Shown here: in pieces, positions 53,446 through 62,080 of the stretch
Numbering within the stretch: the first letter of the stretch is position 1
How the letters are laid out: every line of letters starts with the position of its first letter
Assembly (NCBI GenBank): GCA_014138645.1
Contig: JACJIB010000002.1
Span: 496,001-560,000, forward strand
DNA from: Methylorubrum thiocyanatum
GTDB lineage: Bacteria > Pseudomonadota > Alphaproteobacteria > Rhizobiales > Beijerinckiaceae
DNA: 64,000 nt
Direction of reading: 5' to 3'
The notes under the pieces: generated by a model
Seen by the model: only the letters and a program-made list of their open reading frames with translations
What the model was told of the DNA's origin: nothing
The model's database searches: none
Made by a program: the position numbers and the translations under genes

Positions 53446-53525
53446 CTTCCGGGGTCAAACTACCGAAAGGTGTTTCTCCGCAATGGCTTCGCTGAAGCCG
53501 GCGCCGCAGGGTAGGTAGGAGCGAG

Positions 53526-53548
53526 TTTGTTCGGAGTTCGCCAACAAA
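53526..53548 (-). repeat. 23-bp motif, copy 2 (inverted)
   Basis: Exact reverse complement of copy 3, with which it forms a perfect 23-bp inverted repeat around an 11-base centre (53549-53559). Could form a stable cruciform or RNA hairpin, or bind a dimeric protein twice. Confidence 0.8.
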
Positions 53549-53559
53549 CTCGCCATGGC

Positions 53560-53582
53560 TTTGTTGGCGAACTCCGAACAAA
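53560..53582 (+). repeat. 23-bp motif, copy 3
   Basis: TTTGTTGGCGAACTCC followed by GAACAAA. Perfect inverse of copy 2; same orientation as copy 1, 137 bp apart start to start. Confidence 0.8.
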
Positions 53583-53755
53583 GTGCTGGCTGTGATGACC
53601 GGTGCGACCCGCATGGGAAAGGCTGTCCGGGCAGGGCTCGCCCTCGTTCCGGCCGGCAGGGTCGAGGGACGCAGGCCCGTCACACTGGCACCAGATAGCG
53701 GCTGCCACGGCGTGCTGGCCTCGTGCCGCGCGTTAAGCACGATCAAGCAATTCGA

Positions 53756-53784
53756 TTGGCCCCACTTCATACCAATGGTATAAT
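53756..53784 (+). promoter_or_regulatory. Predicted promoter with palindromic operator upstream of tnsA
   Basis: TTGGCC (53756-53761) and a perfect TATAAT (53779-53784) are 17 bp apart. A 13-bp palindrome ATACCA-A-TGGTAT (53769-53781) overlaps the -10, so a dimeric repressor could block it. It points toward tnsA 400 bp downstream, with no gene between; it may drive the transposition operon. Confidence 0.5.
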
Positions 53785-54191
53785 TTGCGTTCGTGCCGGG
53801 AAATCTACGCCATGGCCGCCTCGCACTTCCTCTCGTCAGCCACCCGCGTTTCCTGGGCCGTCTGCTGACCGCGCCCTGACCCCCGCATCGACCCTGGCCG
53901 AGCGCCTGGGTCTGCGATTCGGGGGGTCGAAAAGCCCCGAAATCCGGGTGCGGCGCCATGTCTCAATTTGTGACGTGAGATCGGGTCGGTTCGGGCCAAC
54001 CGATTCGACCGGCTGCCCTTTTTCCGCTTGAGCCACCCGGCCCAGGCGAGTCATCCTAAGGTGGATCGCTCGGGCCGACGGGTGAGGAGGCGTCCCAGGC
54101 GCCCCGTCGATCCGCCGACATTCCTGAAGTACCCGGCCGGGAACTCCGGCGGCAACCGAGGCGCGCCCGCGCCGCGACGGAGGGATCTCGT

Positions 54192-54875
54192 ATGCCTCGA
54201 AGGGGCCACCAGGTCGGACGCCGCAAGCCGACGCGGACGGTCGTGCCGTTCGCCGGCCGCGATGGCTACCGCATGGAGGTGCCGGTCTACCGGGTCGGCG
54301 GGCAGGTCGTGGATTGCGAGAGCCTGCTGGAAGGGGACTTCGTCACCATCGTCGACGCCTACGACCGGGACCTCGTCGAGATCCTCGAACAGCCGCTCGC
54401 GCTTCGGATTTGGTTCGCCGGCCGGTTCCGGAAGTGGACGCCGGACTTCATGCTGCGCCTCGGCGCCAGGAAGCCCGAGCTCGTCGAGGTCAAGACGCTT
54501 GAGGCGCTCTACCCGGAGGATGAGGCCGAGGCCGCGAAGGTCGAGGGGTGGTGGGAAGCCGTTGGCGAAGCCGCCATGCGCCAGGGCTTCGCGTTCAGCC
54601 TCCAGACCGAGGACGAGATCCGCATCCAGCCGCTGCTCTGGAACGCGAAGCTACTCTCACGCTACGCGGACGACCTCTATCCGGAGGGCCTGGTGCGACG
54701 CGGGCGCGAGGCCCTGCTTGCCTTGCCGCTGGAGACCTCCGTGGCCGATCTGCAGGGGCTGACCGGCGGGGACGTCGACGCCTTCGCATTGGCCCTCCGC
54801 CTCGATTGGCTCGGCCACGTCGAGATCGACCGGACGGCGAAGTTCTGCCGCTCCTCCCTCATGCGCGTGCTCTGA
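54192..54875 (+). CDS. tnsA: Transposon endonuclease subunit TnsA
   Basis: 227 aa, ribosome binding site GGAGGG. TnsA has a restriction-endonuclease fold and cuts the 5' ends of the element, so transposition is cut-and-paste. The catalytic set is visible: acidic residues in CESLLEGDF (Glu43/Glu47), TPDF with Asp85 and VEVKTLEAL with Glu99 and Lys101 (the PD...ExK pattern). The C-terminal half contacts TnsC in Tn7. 9 bp separate it from tnsB. Elements of the Tn5053 type lack this gene, so its presence places the element with Tn7-like ones. Confidence 0.85.
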   Translation: MPRRGHQVGRRKPTRTVVPFAGRDGYRMEVPVYRVGGQVVDCESLLEGDFVTIVDAYDRDLVEILEQPLALRIWFAGRFRKWTPDFMLRLGARKPELVEVKTLEALYPEDEAEAAKVEGWWEAVGEAAMRQGFAFSLQTEDEIRIQPLLWNAKLLSRYADDLYPEGLVRRGREALLALPLETSVADLQGLTGGDVDAFALALRLDWLGHVEIDRTAKFCRSSLMRVL

Positions 54876-54884
54876 GGCGCTCTC

Positions 54885-57185
54885 ATGGGTATGCCCGACG
54901 TCGCCCTGCGCATCCGCGCCAACCAGCCCGTCCGGATCGAGGGGCGTGCCTTCGTGGCCGGCGAGATCGGCCCGCACGGGCGCATCTTCACCGATAAGGC
55001 CACGGGCCACCAACTGCCGTTGTCGAACACGGCGCAGTTGCGGATGGCGCGCACCTTCCGCCTGACGGACGAAGGCTCGTTCCAGGCCCTGAACGGGAAC
55101 GTCCGCGAGGCGCTTGAGACCGACTGGGGCACCTTCTCGATCACCGACCGTGCGACGGCCGAGGAGAAGGCCCGCTACGTCTCGGCCCTGGAGGACGTGT
55201 TCCTGCGGGACCGGCACAAGAAGGCGACGATCCAGGGCGTCATCGACAAGGTCGGTGACGAGAACGAGATCCCGCCGGCTCGCCGACCGTCTCCCCGCAT
55301 GGTCCGGGACTGGGACCGTCTTTGGCTCGCAGCTGGCAAGGACATCCGCGCGCTCGTGCCCTTCACTTGGAAGAAGGGCAACCGCACGCCGAAGCTGCCC
55401 CGCTGGATGGTCGAGGAGATCGACCGGGCCATCGACGAGGTCTACGCGACGCGACCGGCAGGTTCGGAGGCGCAGGCGCGCCGGCGTGCGGTCACGCTCA
55501 TCCGCGAGCGCGCCGCCCGGGAGGGTCGCAGAATCCCGGACCTCGGGCAGAAGGACGTCATCGGCAAGAACGTGATCGCGCGGGCCCTCAAGCACCGCGA
55601 GCAGTACGAACTGATCGAGAAGCGCCTCGGCAAGGACGAGGCGGACAGGATGCTGGCGACGTTGGGGGTCGGCCCGCAAGGCGACTGGCCGCTCGGCGAG
55701 GTCGAGGCCGACCACACGCTGCTGGACATCATCGTGGTCGACCCGGTCACCAAGGCGGTGCTCGGTCGTCCCTGGCTGACGGCGCTGATCGACCGATACA
55801 GCCGCTGCATCGTCGGCTTCAGCGTCGGCTTCCATCCGCCGTCCTGGACCAGCGTCATGGAGGCGATGCAGCATGCCGTGATGCCGAAGGCGGACTTCCT
55901 CGCGGCGTTGGGCGGCATCCACCAGGCATGGCCGTGCCATGGCGTGCCCGAGAAGCTGTTCACCGATGGCGGCCGGGAACTCCTGTCCACCTCGATGCGG
56001 GCGCTGGAAGCGGCCCTGAACATGAAGCTGGTGCCGCTTCCTCGGAGGCGCGGCGACCTGAAGGGCAAGATCGAGCGCTGGTTCCGGACCCTGCAGGAGG
56101 AGGTGGTCCACGTCATCCCCGGGACGACCCTGTCCAACGTGGTGATGAAGAAGGACTACGACCCGGAGGGCTGCGCGGTGATGAGCCTGGCGCAACTGCG
56201 CTGGGTGATCGCGAAGTGGGTCGTCGACGTCTACCACCAGGAGAACCACTCGGCGACGGGCGAGGCCCCAGCTGAGCGCTGGATGCGCGGGCTTGTCCTG
56301 TGCGGCGAGAGGTTGCCTCCGCCCAAGGAGCTCCTTGCGCCGCTGACGGGCCTCGCTGCCCGCAGGGTGCTGACCCGCGAGGGCATCCGCTTCAAGGGTC
56401 TGCGCTGGAACTCGAACGCCTTCTCGGCGCTGCGCAACCGGATCGGGCTGGACGCCGAGGTCGACATCCGGATCGACCCGCTCGACCTCGCGCATGCCCA
56501 GGTCTTCGATCAGCAGCGCCGTAAGTGGGTGCAGGGCGACCTGATGACGGAGGACGTCGAGGTCGGGGAGACGCTGCACCAGTACGAGGTCATCAGAAAG
56601 CGCGGCCGCGAGACGCGCGAACCCGACGAGAGCAAGAGGGCAGCGGTCGCCAGGGCGCGGGGCGAGCTCTTCGAGTTCGTCCGCGCCATCGTGGAGGAGA
56701 ACACCCGCTCGAAGGCCCCGCGGCGCTTCGCTCGTTTTGCCGAGGATGGGCGCAAGCCGATGGAGCACGTGGCTCCCGAGCGCTCCTCGCCGGGCGAGAG
56801 CGGAGGTCGACGGCCGGGCCACCGGCACGATCCGGACAGAGCCCCGCGCGCCCGCCATACGGCTGCCGGTCCCTACCGGAAGGCGGAGCCCTCGCCGGAC
56901 CCGCAAGGGGCCGTCCCTGGGGCCGCCTGGGGCGGGTCCGGCGATCCGCCAGCCGGCATCGGCGTCCCGGATGAGGCCGCAGCGGGCATCGGCGCCTCGT
57001 CGGTGCCGAGCGACGTGCCGCGACCGACGCCGGTAGCCCCGGAATTTGGTCCCGAGGCCGGACTGATTGAGCCAGGGCCGGCGCGGCAAACGCCCCAGGC
57101 CCTCCCGAATCGGTCGTCGCCGACCTCGCCACGTGACCCGCCGGCCCCCGGCGTGAGCCCGACCCTGCGCCGTCGGGAAATCTGA
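54885..57185 (+). CDS. tnsB: DDE transposase TnsB/TniA
   Basis: 766 aa. The RNase H-fold catalytic triad is Asp276 (EVEADHTLLD), Asp361 (KLFTDGGREL) and Glu397 (LKGKIERWFRTLQ). The N-terminal 250 residues contain predicted helix-turn-helix regions that bind the end repeats. After the catalytic core and a Mu-type C-terminal beta-barrel (about 470-560), residues 620-766 are a Pro/Arg/Gly-rich disordered tail; in Tn7 the extreme C-terminus of TnsB contacts TnsC. Followed by tnsC after 33 bp. Confidence 0.92.
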   Translation: MGMPDVALRIRANQPVRIEGRAFVAGEIGPHGRIFTDKATGHQLPLSNTAQLRMARTFRLTDEGSFQALNGNVREALETDWGTFSITDRATAEEKARYVSALEDVFLRDRHKKATIQGVIDKVGDENEIPPARRPSPRMVRDWDRLWLAAGKDIRALVPFTWKKGNRTPKLPRWMVEEIDRAIDEVYATRPAGSEAQARRRAVTLIRERAAREGRRIPDLGQKDVIGKNVIARALKHREQYELIEKRLGKDEADRMLATLGVGPQGDWPLGEVEADHTLLDIIVVDPVTKAVLGRPWLTALIDRYSRCIVGFSVGFHPPSWTSVMEAMQHAVMPKADFLAALGGIHQAWPCHGVPEKLFTDGGRELLSTSMRALEAALNMKLVPLPRRRGDLKGKIERWFRTLQEEVVHVIPGTTLSNVVMKKDYDPEGCAVMSLAQLRWVIAKWVVDVYHQENHSATGEAPAERWMRGLVLCGERLPPPKELLAPLTGLAARRVLTREGIRFKGLRWNSNAFSALRNRIGLDAEVDIRIDPLDLAHAQVFDQQRRKWVQGDLMTEDVEVGETLHQYEVIRKRGRETREPDESKRAAVARARGELFEFVRAIVEENTRSKAPRRFARFAEDGRKPMEHVAPERSSPGESGGRRPGHRHDPDRAPRARHTAAGPYRKAEPSPDPQGAVPGAAWGGSGDPPAGIGVPDEAAAGIGASSVPSDVPRPTPVAPEFGPEAGLIEPGPARQTPQALPNRSSPTSPRDPPAPGVSPTLRRREI

Positions 57186-57218
57186 CGGCGCAGGGCCACC
57201 AACATGTGGGGATAGACC

Positions 57219-58298
57219 ATGGCGTACAGGGACATGCCGCGCCGCGAACGGCTGCGGGAAATCGGCTCCTTCCACTCCGACACCCCCGCCTTCCTGGAGG
57301 CGAAGGGGATCATCGCGAACCTGCATGCCGACTGGCAGACGTCGGCCGAGGGCTCCTGTGTCTTCATCGTCGGCGATAACGGTGCCGGCAAGAGCACGGT
57401 CGCCGACGACTTCCTGGAGGACATCGCCGGGAAGACGGGTGGCACGGCCTGCCGCGGCAACGTCGAGGTGCTGCCGTCAGGCGAGAAGATGCCCCCGAGC
57501 TGGGGCGTGCGGGTCCGAACGAGCCAGGGGTTCGAGCGGCCGGTCATCAAAATCGAGATCGGGCCGAAGCCGCGCTTCAACGCCCTGATGGCCGATTACC
57601 TGCTGCAACTCGGCATACGGCCCCGGGCGAATGCCACCTACGGCGAGCTGACCACGCTATGCGTCCACCACAGCATCCTGCAGCGGGTGCGGACGGTCAT
57701 CTTCGACGAGAGCCAGGAGGTGGTCGAGCACGCCTCCTCCTGGGAGGCTGCGAACGTGTTCCGGCACCTCGTCAACACCGCCCGGGTGCAGGTTCTGCTC
57801 ATGGGCATGCCGCATGCCCTCGACATCGCCGACATCAACCCCGCGGTCCGGCGCCGCACGCGGGAGAGGCATACCATCCAGCCGTTCGAGTGCACGCCGG
57901 ACGACCCTGAGAGCGCCTACATGCGGTTCTGTCGGGACGCGGAGGCCATCCTGCCCTTCGACCGGCCCTCGGGGCTGGACGCGCCCCTGACCGCGCTGAG
58001 GATGCACCTCGCGTGCGGCGGGTTCCCCGGCGTCTACGTGCCCTTCCTGCACGCCGCCGCCGGGAACGCGATCTCGCAGGACCTGGACAGCATCACCGGC
58101 AAGGTCCTGGCGGAGACCTATCGCAAGGCGAGGGGTGCGTCCGACCACGAGAACCCGTTCGTGATCGAGGACCCGGACCCCGAGCGGTTCAAGCTGGTCG
58201 CCGCGCGCATGAAGGCGCGAGAGGCACGCGAGCAGTCGCGCTTGGCCGAGCGCCGGCCGTTGGCGGCCCGTGCGGGCGTCCCGGATTTCACCAAATGA
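57219..58298 (+). CDS. tnsC: AAA+ ATPase TnsC/TniB, transposition regulator
   Basis: 359 aa. Walker A VGDNGAGKST (Gly52-Thr60) and Walker B VRTVIFDESQEV (157-168), sensor-1 region VQVLLMGMPHALD. TnsC forms an ATP-dependent oligomer on target DNA and connects the target selector (TniQ) to TnsA-TnsB. The stop overlaps the tniQ start by 4 bp (ATGA at 58295-58298), so the two are made together. Confidence 0.9.
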   Translation: MAYRDMPRRERLREIGSFHSDTPAFLEAKGIIANLHADWQTSAEGSCVFIVGDNGAGKSTVADDFLEDIAGKTGGTACRGNVEVLPSGEKMPPSWGVRVRTSQGFERPVIKIEIGPKPRFNALMADYLLQLGIRPRANATYGELTTLCVHHSILQRVRTVIFDESQEVVEHASSWEAANVFRHLVNTARVQVLLMGMPHALDIADINPAVRRRTRERHTIQPFECTPDDPESAYMRFCRDAEAILPFDRPSGLDAPLTALRMHLACGGFPGVYVPFLHAAAGNAISQDLDSITGKVLAETYRKARGASDHENPFVIEDPDPERFKLVAARMKAREAREQSRLAERRPLAARAGVPDFTK

Positions 58299-59863
58299 GT
58301 GTCGACTTTCCCGCGCTCGGCATCCCGCGCTGGGACCAGCCCCTGGCGGAGGAGCACCCGGCCGGGCTGATGCTGCGCCTCGCGGAGATCAACCGGCTCC
58401 GGTCCGTGGCGACCGTGGAGCGGGAGACCGGCATCGCGATGTCCGAGGTGAAGGTCGGCCGGAGCCTGGACCGATTGGCGGGCTTCGTCGATTCCGACGA
58501 GGATCGGATCGCGGCGGACGCGTTCCTCCACGGCACCGGGGCCAAGGTCATGGTCCGCGGCCAGCAGGTCTCCATCAAGCGCGACCTGGAGCGCAGGAGC
58601 CGTCGCGTCTGTCCGGCCTGCCTCGCCGAGAGCCCGCATGCCCGTTTCTGGTGGGACTTGGCCTTCGTGGCCTCGTGCCCGCGCCACGGCTGCCTGCTCG
58701 AAGACCGCTGCTGCTGCGCCGGCCGGACGCCCCTGACCTGGCGCGACGGGCGGATCGGCGGCTGTAGGGCCTGCGACACGGGCGACCTGGCCGGCGCGCG
58801 GCCCGAGCCGGCCTCGGCATCCCTCCGTGACGTCGACGCCTACCTGCTCGGCCGGCTGGGCGTCGTGTCCGTCGGCAATCTGCCGCTGCTCGACGCGCTG
58901 CCGCTGTCCGAGGCGGTCGACGTCCTCGAACGCGTCGGGGCGCTGTCTAGGGGCGGCTACACGAAGCGCTGGCCGGACGCACGTTCGCTCGGCCTGACTT
59001 GGAACGACCTGCTCGCGGAAGGCTACGGCGTGCTCGCCAAGGGCCGACTGCCTGCCGCCCTCGACGGGGCTTTCGACGCCGGCGCGGCGGCGGGGGCGGG
59101 CCCGACCCTGACCACGGCCTACGGCTGGTTCTACCACTGGCTCAATGGCAAGGGCGGCCGATCCTTCTCCGAGGACCTCTTCCGGATCGTGCTGGACCAT
59201 GCCGAGGGCCGGTTCGTGGTCGACAAGCGCGCCCGGGCCGCCATGCTGCCCCCGACCGAGACCTGCACGCTGGTCGAGGCCGCGGCCCGATGCGGGGTCA
59301 CGCAGGGCGTGATGCGCGACATCCTGGAGCAGAAGGGCCTGCTCGACCGCCCGAAGGAGCGCGGTCGGCCGTTCCGCATCCCCGACGCCGAGATCCTGGC
59401 GATTGCGGCGGTGCTGAGGGACTCGGTGGATGCCAGGGGTGCCGCCGCCCTGCTCGGCACGACGGTGCGGGTCGTGGCGGACTTGGGCGCCCTGGGCCTC
59501 ATCAAGCCCTACGTGACCGGCGGCCGGCGCACGAAGCACGCGCACGTCTACCTGCGGGCGGAGGTACAGGCGGTGCTGGAGCGGCTTGCCACCGGGCTGC
59601 CGTCCCGTGTCTGCACGGAGGAGGACGAGACCACCCTGACGGCTGCAGCCCACGCCTACGCGGTGCCGCTGGCGGCCCTCTGCCGCGAGGCGTTGGAGGG
59701 CCGGCTCGGCCTATATGGCTGCCTTGCCACCGGCGTGAACCTGCAGGCGCTGATCGTCCGGCGCGAAGAGATGCTCGTTACCCGTCGCCGATTGCGTGAT
59801 GCCGATCTTCGGTGGCCGTCACCTATTGCGCAATCGGCGTCCAGCGCCGCTCACACGACGTAG
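58295..59863 (+). CDS. tniQ: TniQ/TnsD-family target selector
   Basis: 522 aa, the size of the TnsD-like (DNA-binding) branch rather than the short 400-aa or smaller TniQ. The N-terminal TniQ domain has the zinc ligands of the family: CPACLAE, SCPRHGCLL and CRAC. The C-terminal half (about 300-500) contains predicted helix-turn-helix segments, including AARCGVTQGVMRDILEQKGL and AAALLGTTVRVVADLGALGL, which could recognise the target DNA. It probably directs insertion at the end of the gene next to the element. The last 13 bp overlap the convergent fic gene. Confidence 0.85.
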   Translation: MSVDFPALGIPRWDQPLAEEHPAGLMLRLAEINRLRSVATVERETGIAMSEVKVGRSLDRLAGFVDSDEDRIAADAFLHGTGAKVMVRGQQVSIKRDLERRSRRVCPACLAESPHARFWWDLAFVASCPRHGCLLEDRCCCAGRTPLTWRDGRIGGCRACDTGDLAGARPEPASASLRDVDAYLLGRLGVVSVGNLPLLDALPLSEAVDVLERVGALSRGGYTKRWPDARSLGLTWNDLLAEGYGVLAKGRLPAALDGAFDAGAAAGAGPTLTTAYGWFYHWLNGKGGRSFSEDLFRIVLDHAEGRFVVDKRARAAMLPPTETCTLVEAAARCGVTQGVMRDILEQKGLLDRPKERGRPFRIPDAEILAIAAVLRDSVDARGAAALLGTTVRVVADLGALGLIKPYVTGGRRTKHAHVYLRAEVQAVLERLATGLPSRVCTEEDETTLTAAAHAYAVPLAALCREALEGRLGLYGCLATGVNLQALIVRREEMLVTRRRLRDADLRWPSPIAQSASSAAHTT

Positions 59864-60477
59864 GTTGCCAACACCGCGGCAATCGCCGTGTCATCGTTGT
59901 TCGCGAGCGCCACGCCCATCTCGATGTCGTAAGGTCGAGGATGGACGAAGGGCTGGCGAAGCTTGAGACCCCATCGCTCCACCATGCCCTGGAACATCAC
60001 CCGTTGAACGTGCCCATTTCCATCGAGAAACGGGTGAGTCCGACCAAACAGGCGAAAAACGGTCGCGAACGCGTCGGCTGCTGACTGTCCGTCGGTCACA
60101 GGACGTCTAAAGCGGAGACCGATCAAAGATGCCAGCATCGACATCGTACGTTCGACCGCATCCGGCTCAGAGAATGAAAGTGACGGACCGACAAGTGCGG
60201 AAATAGCGGGGTTAACTCCTAGCCGTCGGTACTGCAACGAGGGATATGAGCTGCCACGGAAATTTCCTGCATATTCAGGAAAGCCTTCTGGGGTAAGATC
60301 TTTGAATAGCTGACGATGGATATCGCGTGGATCAGAAAGGGAGACAATAAACTGCTCATCGCTGAGGCCGGCGAGATTTGTTAGAAGTTCCGGGCACCTT
60401 TGTTGCAACAGGGCATCGCTTCCGGGTACCGCTGATATCTCCCATGAGGGATAAGGGGCGGGGGGCAACGTCGTCAT
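59851..60477 (-). CDS. Fic-domain protein (putative AMP- or nucleotidyl-transferase)
   Basis: 208 aa. The Fic core motif HPFLDGNGHVQR at residues 148-159 fits HxFx(D/E)GNGRxxR, except that the first arginine is a histidine (His156). His148 is the catalytic residue, and Gly-Asn-Gly and Arg159 are intact. Upstream, EYAGNFRGSSYPSLQYRR resembles the Fic flap region. No obvious inhibitory (S/T)xxxE(G/N) helix is seen within the protein, so the regulator may be the TIR partner. Its ATG shares one base with the stop of the TIR gene (60475-60479), so they are translationally coupled. Confidence 0.82.
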   Translation of the reverse strand: MTTLPPAPYPSWEISAVPGSDALLQQRCPELLTNLAGLSDEQFIVSLSDPRDIHRQLFKDLTPEGFPEYAGNFRGSSYPSLQYRRLGVNPAISALVGPSLSFSEPDAVERTMSMLASLIGLRFRRPVTDGQSAADAFATVFRLFGRTHPFLDGNGHVQRVMFQGMVERWGLKLRQPFVHPRPYDIEMGVALANNDDTAIAAVLATYVV

Positions 60478-61424
60478 CACCGCTGCAGGCGCTCGATCAA
60501 CATGACCCAATAGAGCTCTGCACCCCCCTCCGGCGTCAGCTTCCGCTCGTCGTTGTTGCGCATGCTCGACATGCCGAGGGACCGCAAGAAGAGGCCTTGG
60601 TCGTCGGCCTCGACCCGCAGGTTCTCGTTCAACGAGTTGGTTTCGGCGCGGTCGTTGGCCGAGTAGGAGATGCCGCTCCCAAGCATGCCGCCAAGAACGA
60701 CGCTGCAGCGTGAGACGGCGGTTCCGTTCCGGTACACCACGGCGGTGAAACGGTTGGCATCGAGTCGGCGGAAGTTCGTCTCGATGCCATCGTTGCGAGC
60801 CTGCAGCTCCGTGAGGGACCCCTCGAAGAAGCGCGCGATGAACTCGAACGCGTCCGTCAGGAAACGGTCGCGGTCCGCCTCGGAGAAGGTCTTCTTCAGG
60901 CGGAGGTTGCTCGACCGGGGGCCGTTGGCGGCCGCGGCCGGCGCACCGGCCGTCGACGGTGCGAGCCGCGCCTGGGCAGGAGCCGCCACGGGCTTGGGCA
61001 GGGCCGCCAGTATCCGCTGCGCAACGTCGAGGAACGCCTCGTCCAGATCGGGCCAGCGCGTGATGGCGAGACCATCGCGCGGGATGCCGAGCAGCTTCCC
61101 GAAAGGCATCGGGTGCCACATGCACGGGCGCAGGATCACGGGGATGACCCGGGCCTCGCCGCGTTCGTGACGCTCCATCGCCCGAGCCATCTCGACGTCG
61201 TGGCAATAGTCCGAGGCGATGAAGTCTGGCGAGACCAGCAGCAGGATGACGTCCGCCCGTTCGAGCTCAGCCTTAAAGCCCTTGTCGAAGTCGTCGCCGG
61301 CGCGCAGCCGACGGTCGTGCCACGCCTCGATGAGGCCCTGGCGCTTCATCGTCGTCAGCGCGACCTCCAGCCGGTCGCGAAGCTCCTCGTCCTTGTGCGA
61401 GTATGAGAAGAATACCGTGGCCAT
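60477..61424 (-). CDS. TIR-domain protein with unknown C-terminal domain
   Basis: 315 aa. The N-terminal TIR domain (about residues 1-135) starts TVFFSYSHKDEELRDRLE and contains LLLVSPDFIASDYCHDVEMA with Glu78 in the position of the catalytic glutamate of NAD-cleaving TIR domains. An Ala/Pro linker (about 143-170) leads to a C-terminal domain (about 172-315; FSEADRDRFLTDAFEFIARF, then NLNEN and GGAELYWVMLIERL) that I do not recognise. It may sense a trigger and control the TIR. One-base overlap with the fic gene and 56 bp after the 117-aa gene suggest an operon. A defence role is inferred from TIR, Fic and the mobile context. Confidence 0.8.
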   Translation of the reverse strand: MATVFFSYSHKDEELRDRLEVALTTMKRQGLIEAWHDRRLRAGDDFDKGFKAELERADVILLLVSPDFIASDYCHDVEMARAMERHERGEARVIPVILRPCMWHPMPFGKLLGIPRDGLAITRWPDLDEAFLDVAQRILAALPKPVAAPAQARLAPSTAGAPAAAANGPRSSNLRLKKTFSEADRDRFLTDAFEFIARFFEGSLTELQARNDGIETNFRRLDANRFTAVVYRNGTAVSRCSVVLGGMLGSGISYSANDRAETNSLNENLRVEADDQGLFLRSLGMSSMRNNDERKLTPEGGAELYWVMLIERLQR

Positions 61425-61480
61425 GCGCCCTCCCGAGCCACCATGTGGGTCTTCGGCGGCCAGGGTTCCAGCGGCGCCAA

Positions 61481-61834
61481 TCAGTACAGGTCCGGCTCGT
61501 CCTTCGCCCAGGCGATGGTGATCACCCCGTTCCCTTCCGAGACCGGCAAGCCCGTCATCTCCCGCAAGGTCTCCACGATGCCGGTTAGGGCTGCCTTGCC
61601 GACTTTGCCGGGCCTCAGCGTGAGCGCGTTCCGCTTCGCCTCAGCGGCCTGGACGGCCTCGCGGGCGATAGACCCGATGACCGACTGGATCAGGTCCACG
61701 CCGGCCTCCCTGCCGAACACCGTGATGCCGTCGAAGATGCGGTTGTGTTCGTCGTGGTGGGTCCAAGAGTTCCTGTTGGCGATCGCCTTCTTGTAGGCGG
61801 TCTGGACATCGGACTTGAACTTCTCGGGGGTCAT
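61481..61834 (-). CDS. Unknown small protein heading the TIR-Fic operon (117 aa)
   Basis: ATG at 61834. Soluble protein, helical in the first two thirds (KFKSDVQTAYKKAIANRNSW, then VDLIQSVIGSIAREAVQAAE), ending in a basic/glycine stretch and VITIAWAKDEPDLY. Family not recognised. It is leftward and ends 56 bp before the TIR gene, so it is probably the first gene of the cargo operon. The segment before its start contains right-end-like repeats, which could act as a promoter or operator region. Confidence 0.65.
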   Translation of the reverse strand: MTPEKFKSDVQTAYKKAIANRNSWTHHDEHNRIFDGITVFGREAGVDLIQSVIGSIAREAVQAAEAKRNALTLRPGKVGKAALTGIVETLREMTGLPVSEGNGVITIAWAKDEPDLY

Positions 61835-61865
61835 CGGGCCGTCATCCCAACCGTTGGCGTGACGG

Positions 61866-61979
61866 TCATATGGGGTGCAGCATCAGGAACATAACCCGCT
61901 TATGGGATGTGGCCGCTTCCGACGTGACGTATTTATGGGGGGCGGCGCCGAATTACGTTGCGCTGTTATGGGGTGCGCC
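61866..61979. repeat. Internal cluster of right-end-like repeats
   Basis: Four copies of the end motif: TCATATGGGGTGC (61866-61878), CTTATGGGATGTGG (61899-61912), TTTATGGGGGGC (61932-61943) and GTTATGGGGTGCGCC (61965-61979). Their orientation is that of the true right end. They lie 1.4 kb inside it, so this may be an older right end or a site for the transposase elsewhere. Confidence 0.7.
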
Positions 61980-62080
61980 CGTCGTCCGCCCGGACAGCGG
62001 TTCTCCTTGTGGCAAGCCCGGGGGAGCTGCAATCTTGCGGGAATGCGCTCGCCTGCGGGGAGCGCCGCCGGAGCCGTCCC

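Larger units (their letters stand above)
53341..54191. other. Non-coding left region of the transposon with repeats and a promoter
   Basis: About 850 bases with no credible gene. Contains three copies of a 23-bp motif (53423-53582) and a good promoter at 53756-53784, each given separately. Open frames in it (such as 53723-54031) are low in protein character. Confidence 0.45.

Noticed and set aside
53723..54031. 102-codon frame between the promoter and tnsA
   Set aside because: Starts upstream of the predicted transcription start and has low-complexity content; no ribosome binding site.
61958..62080. Earlier start for the 376-aa protein at 61958
   Set aside because: This part lies across the end-repeat cluster, and the ATG at 62081 begins sequence with protein character.
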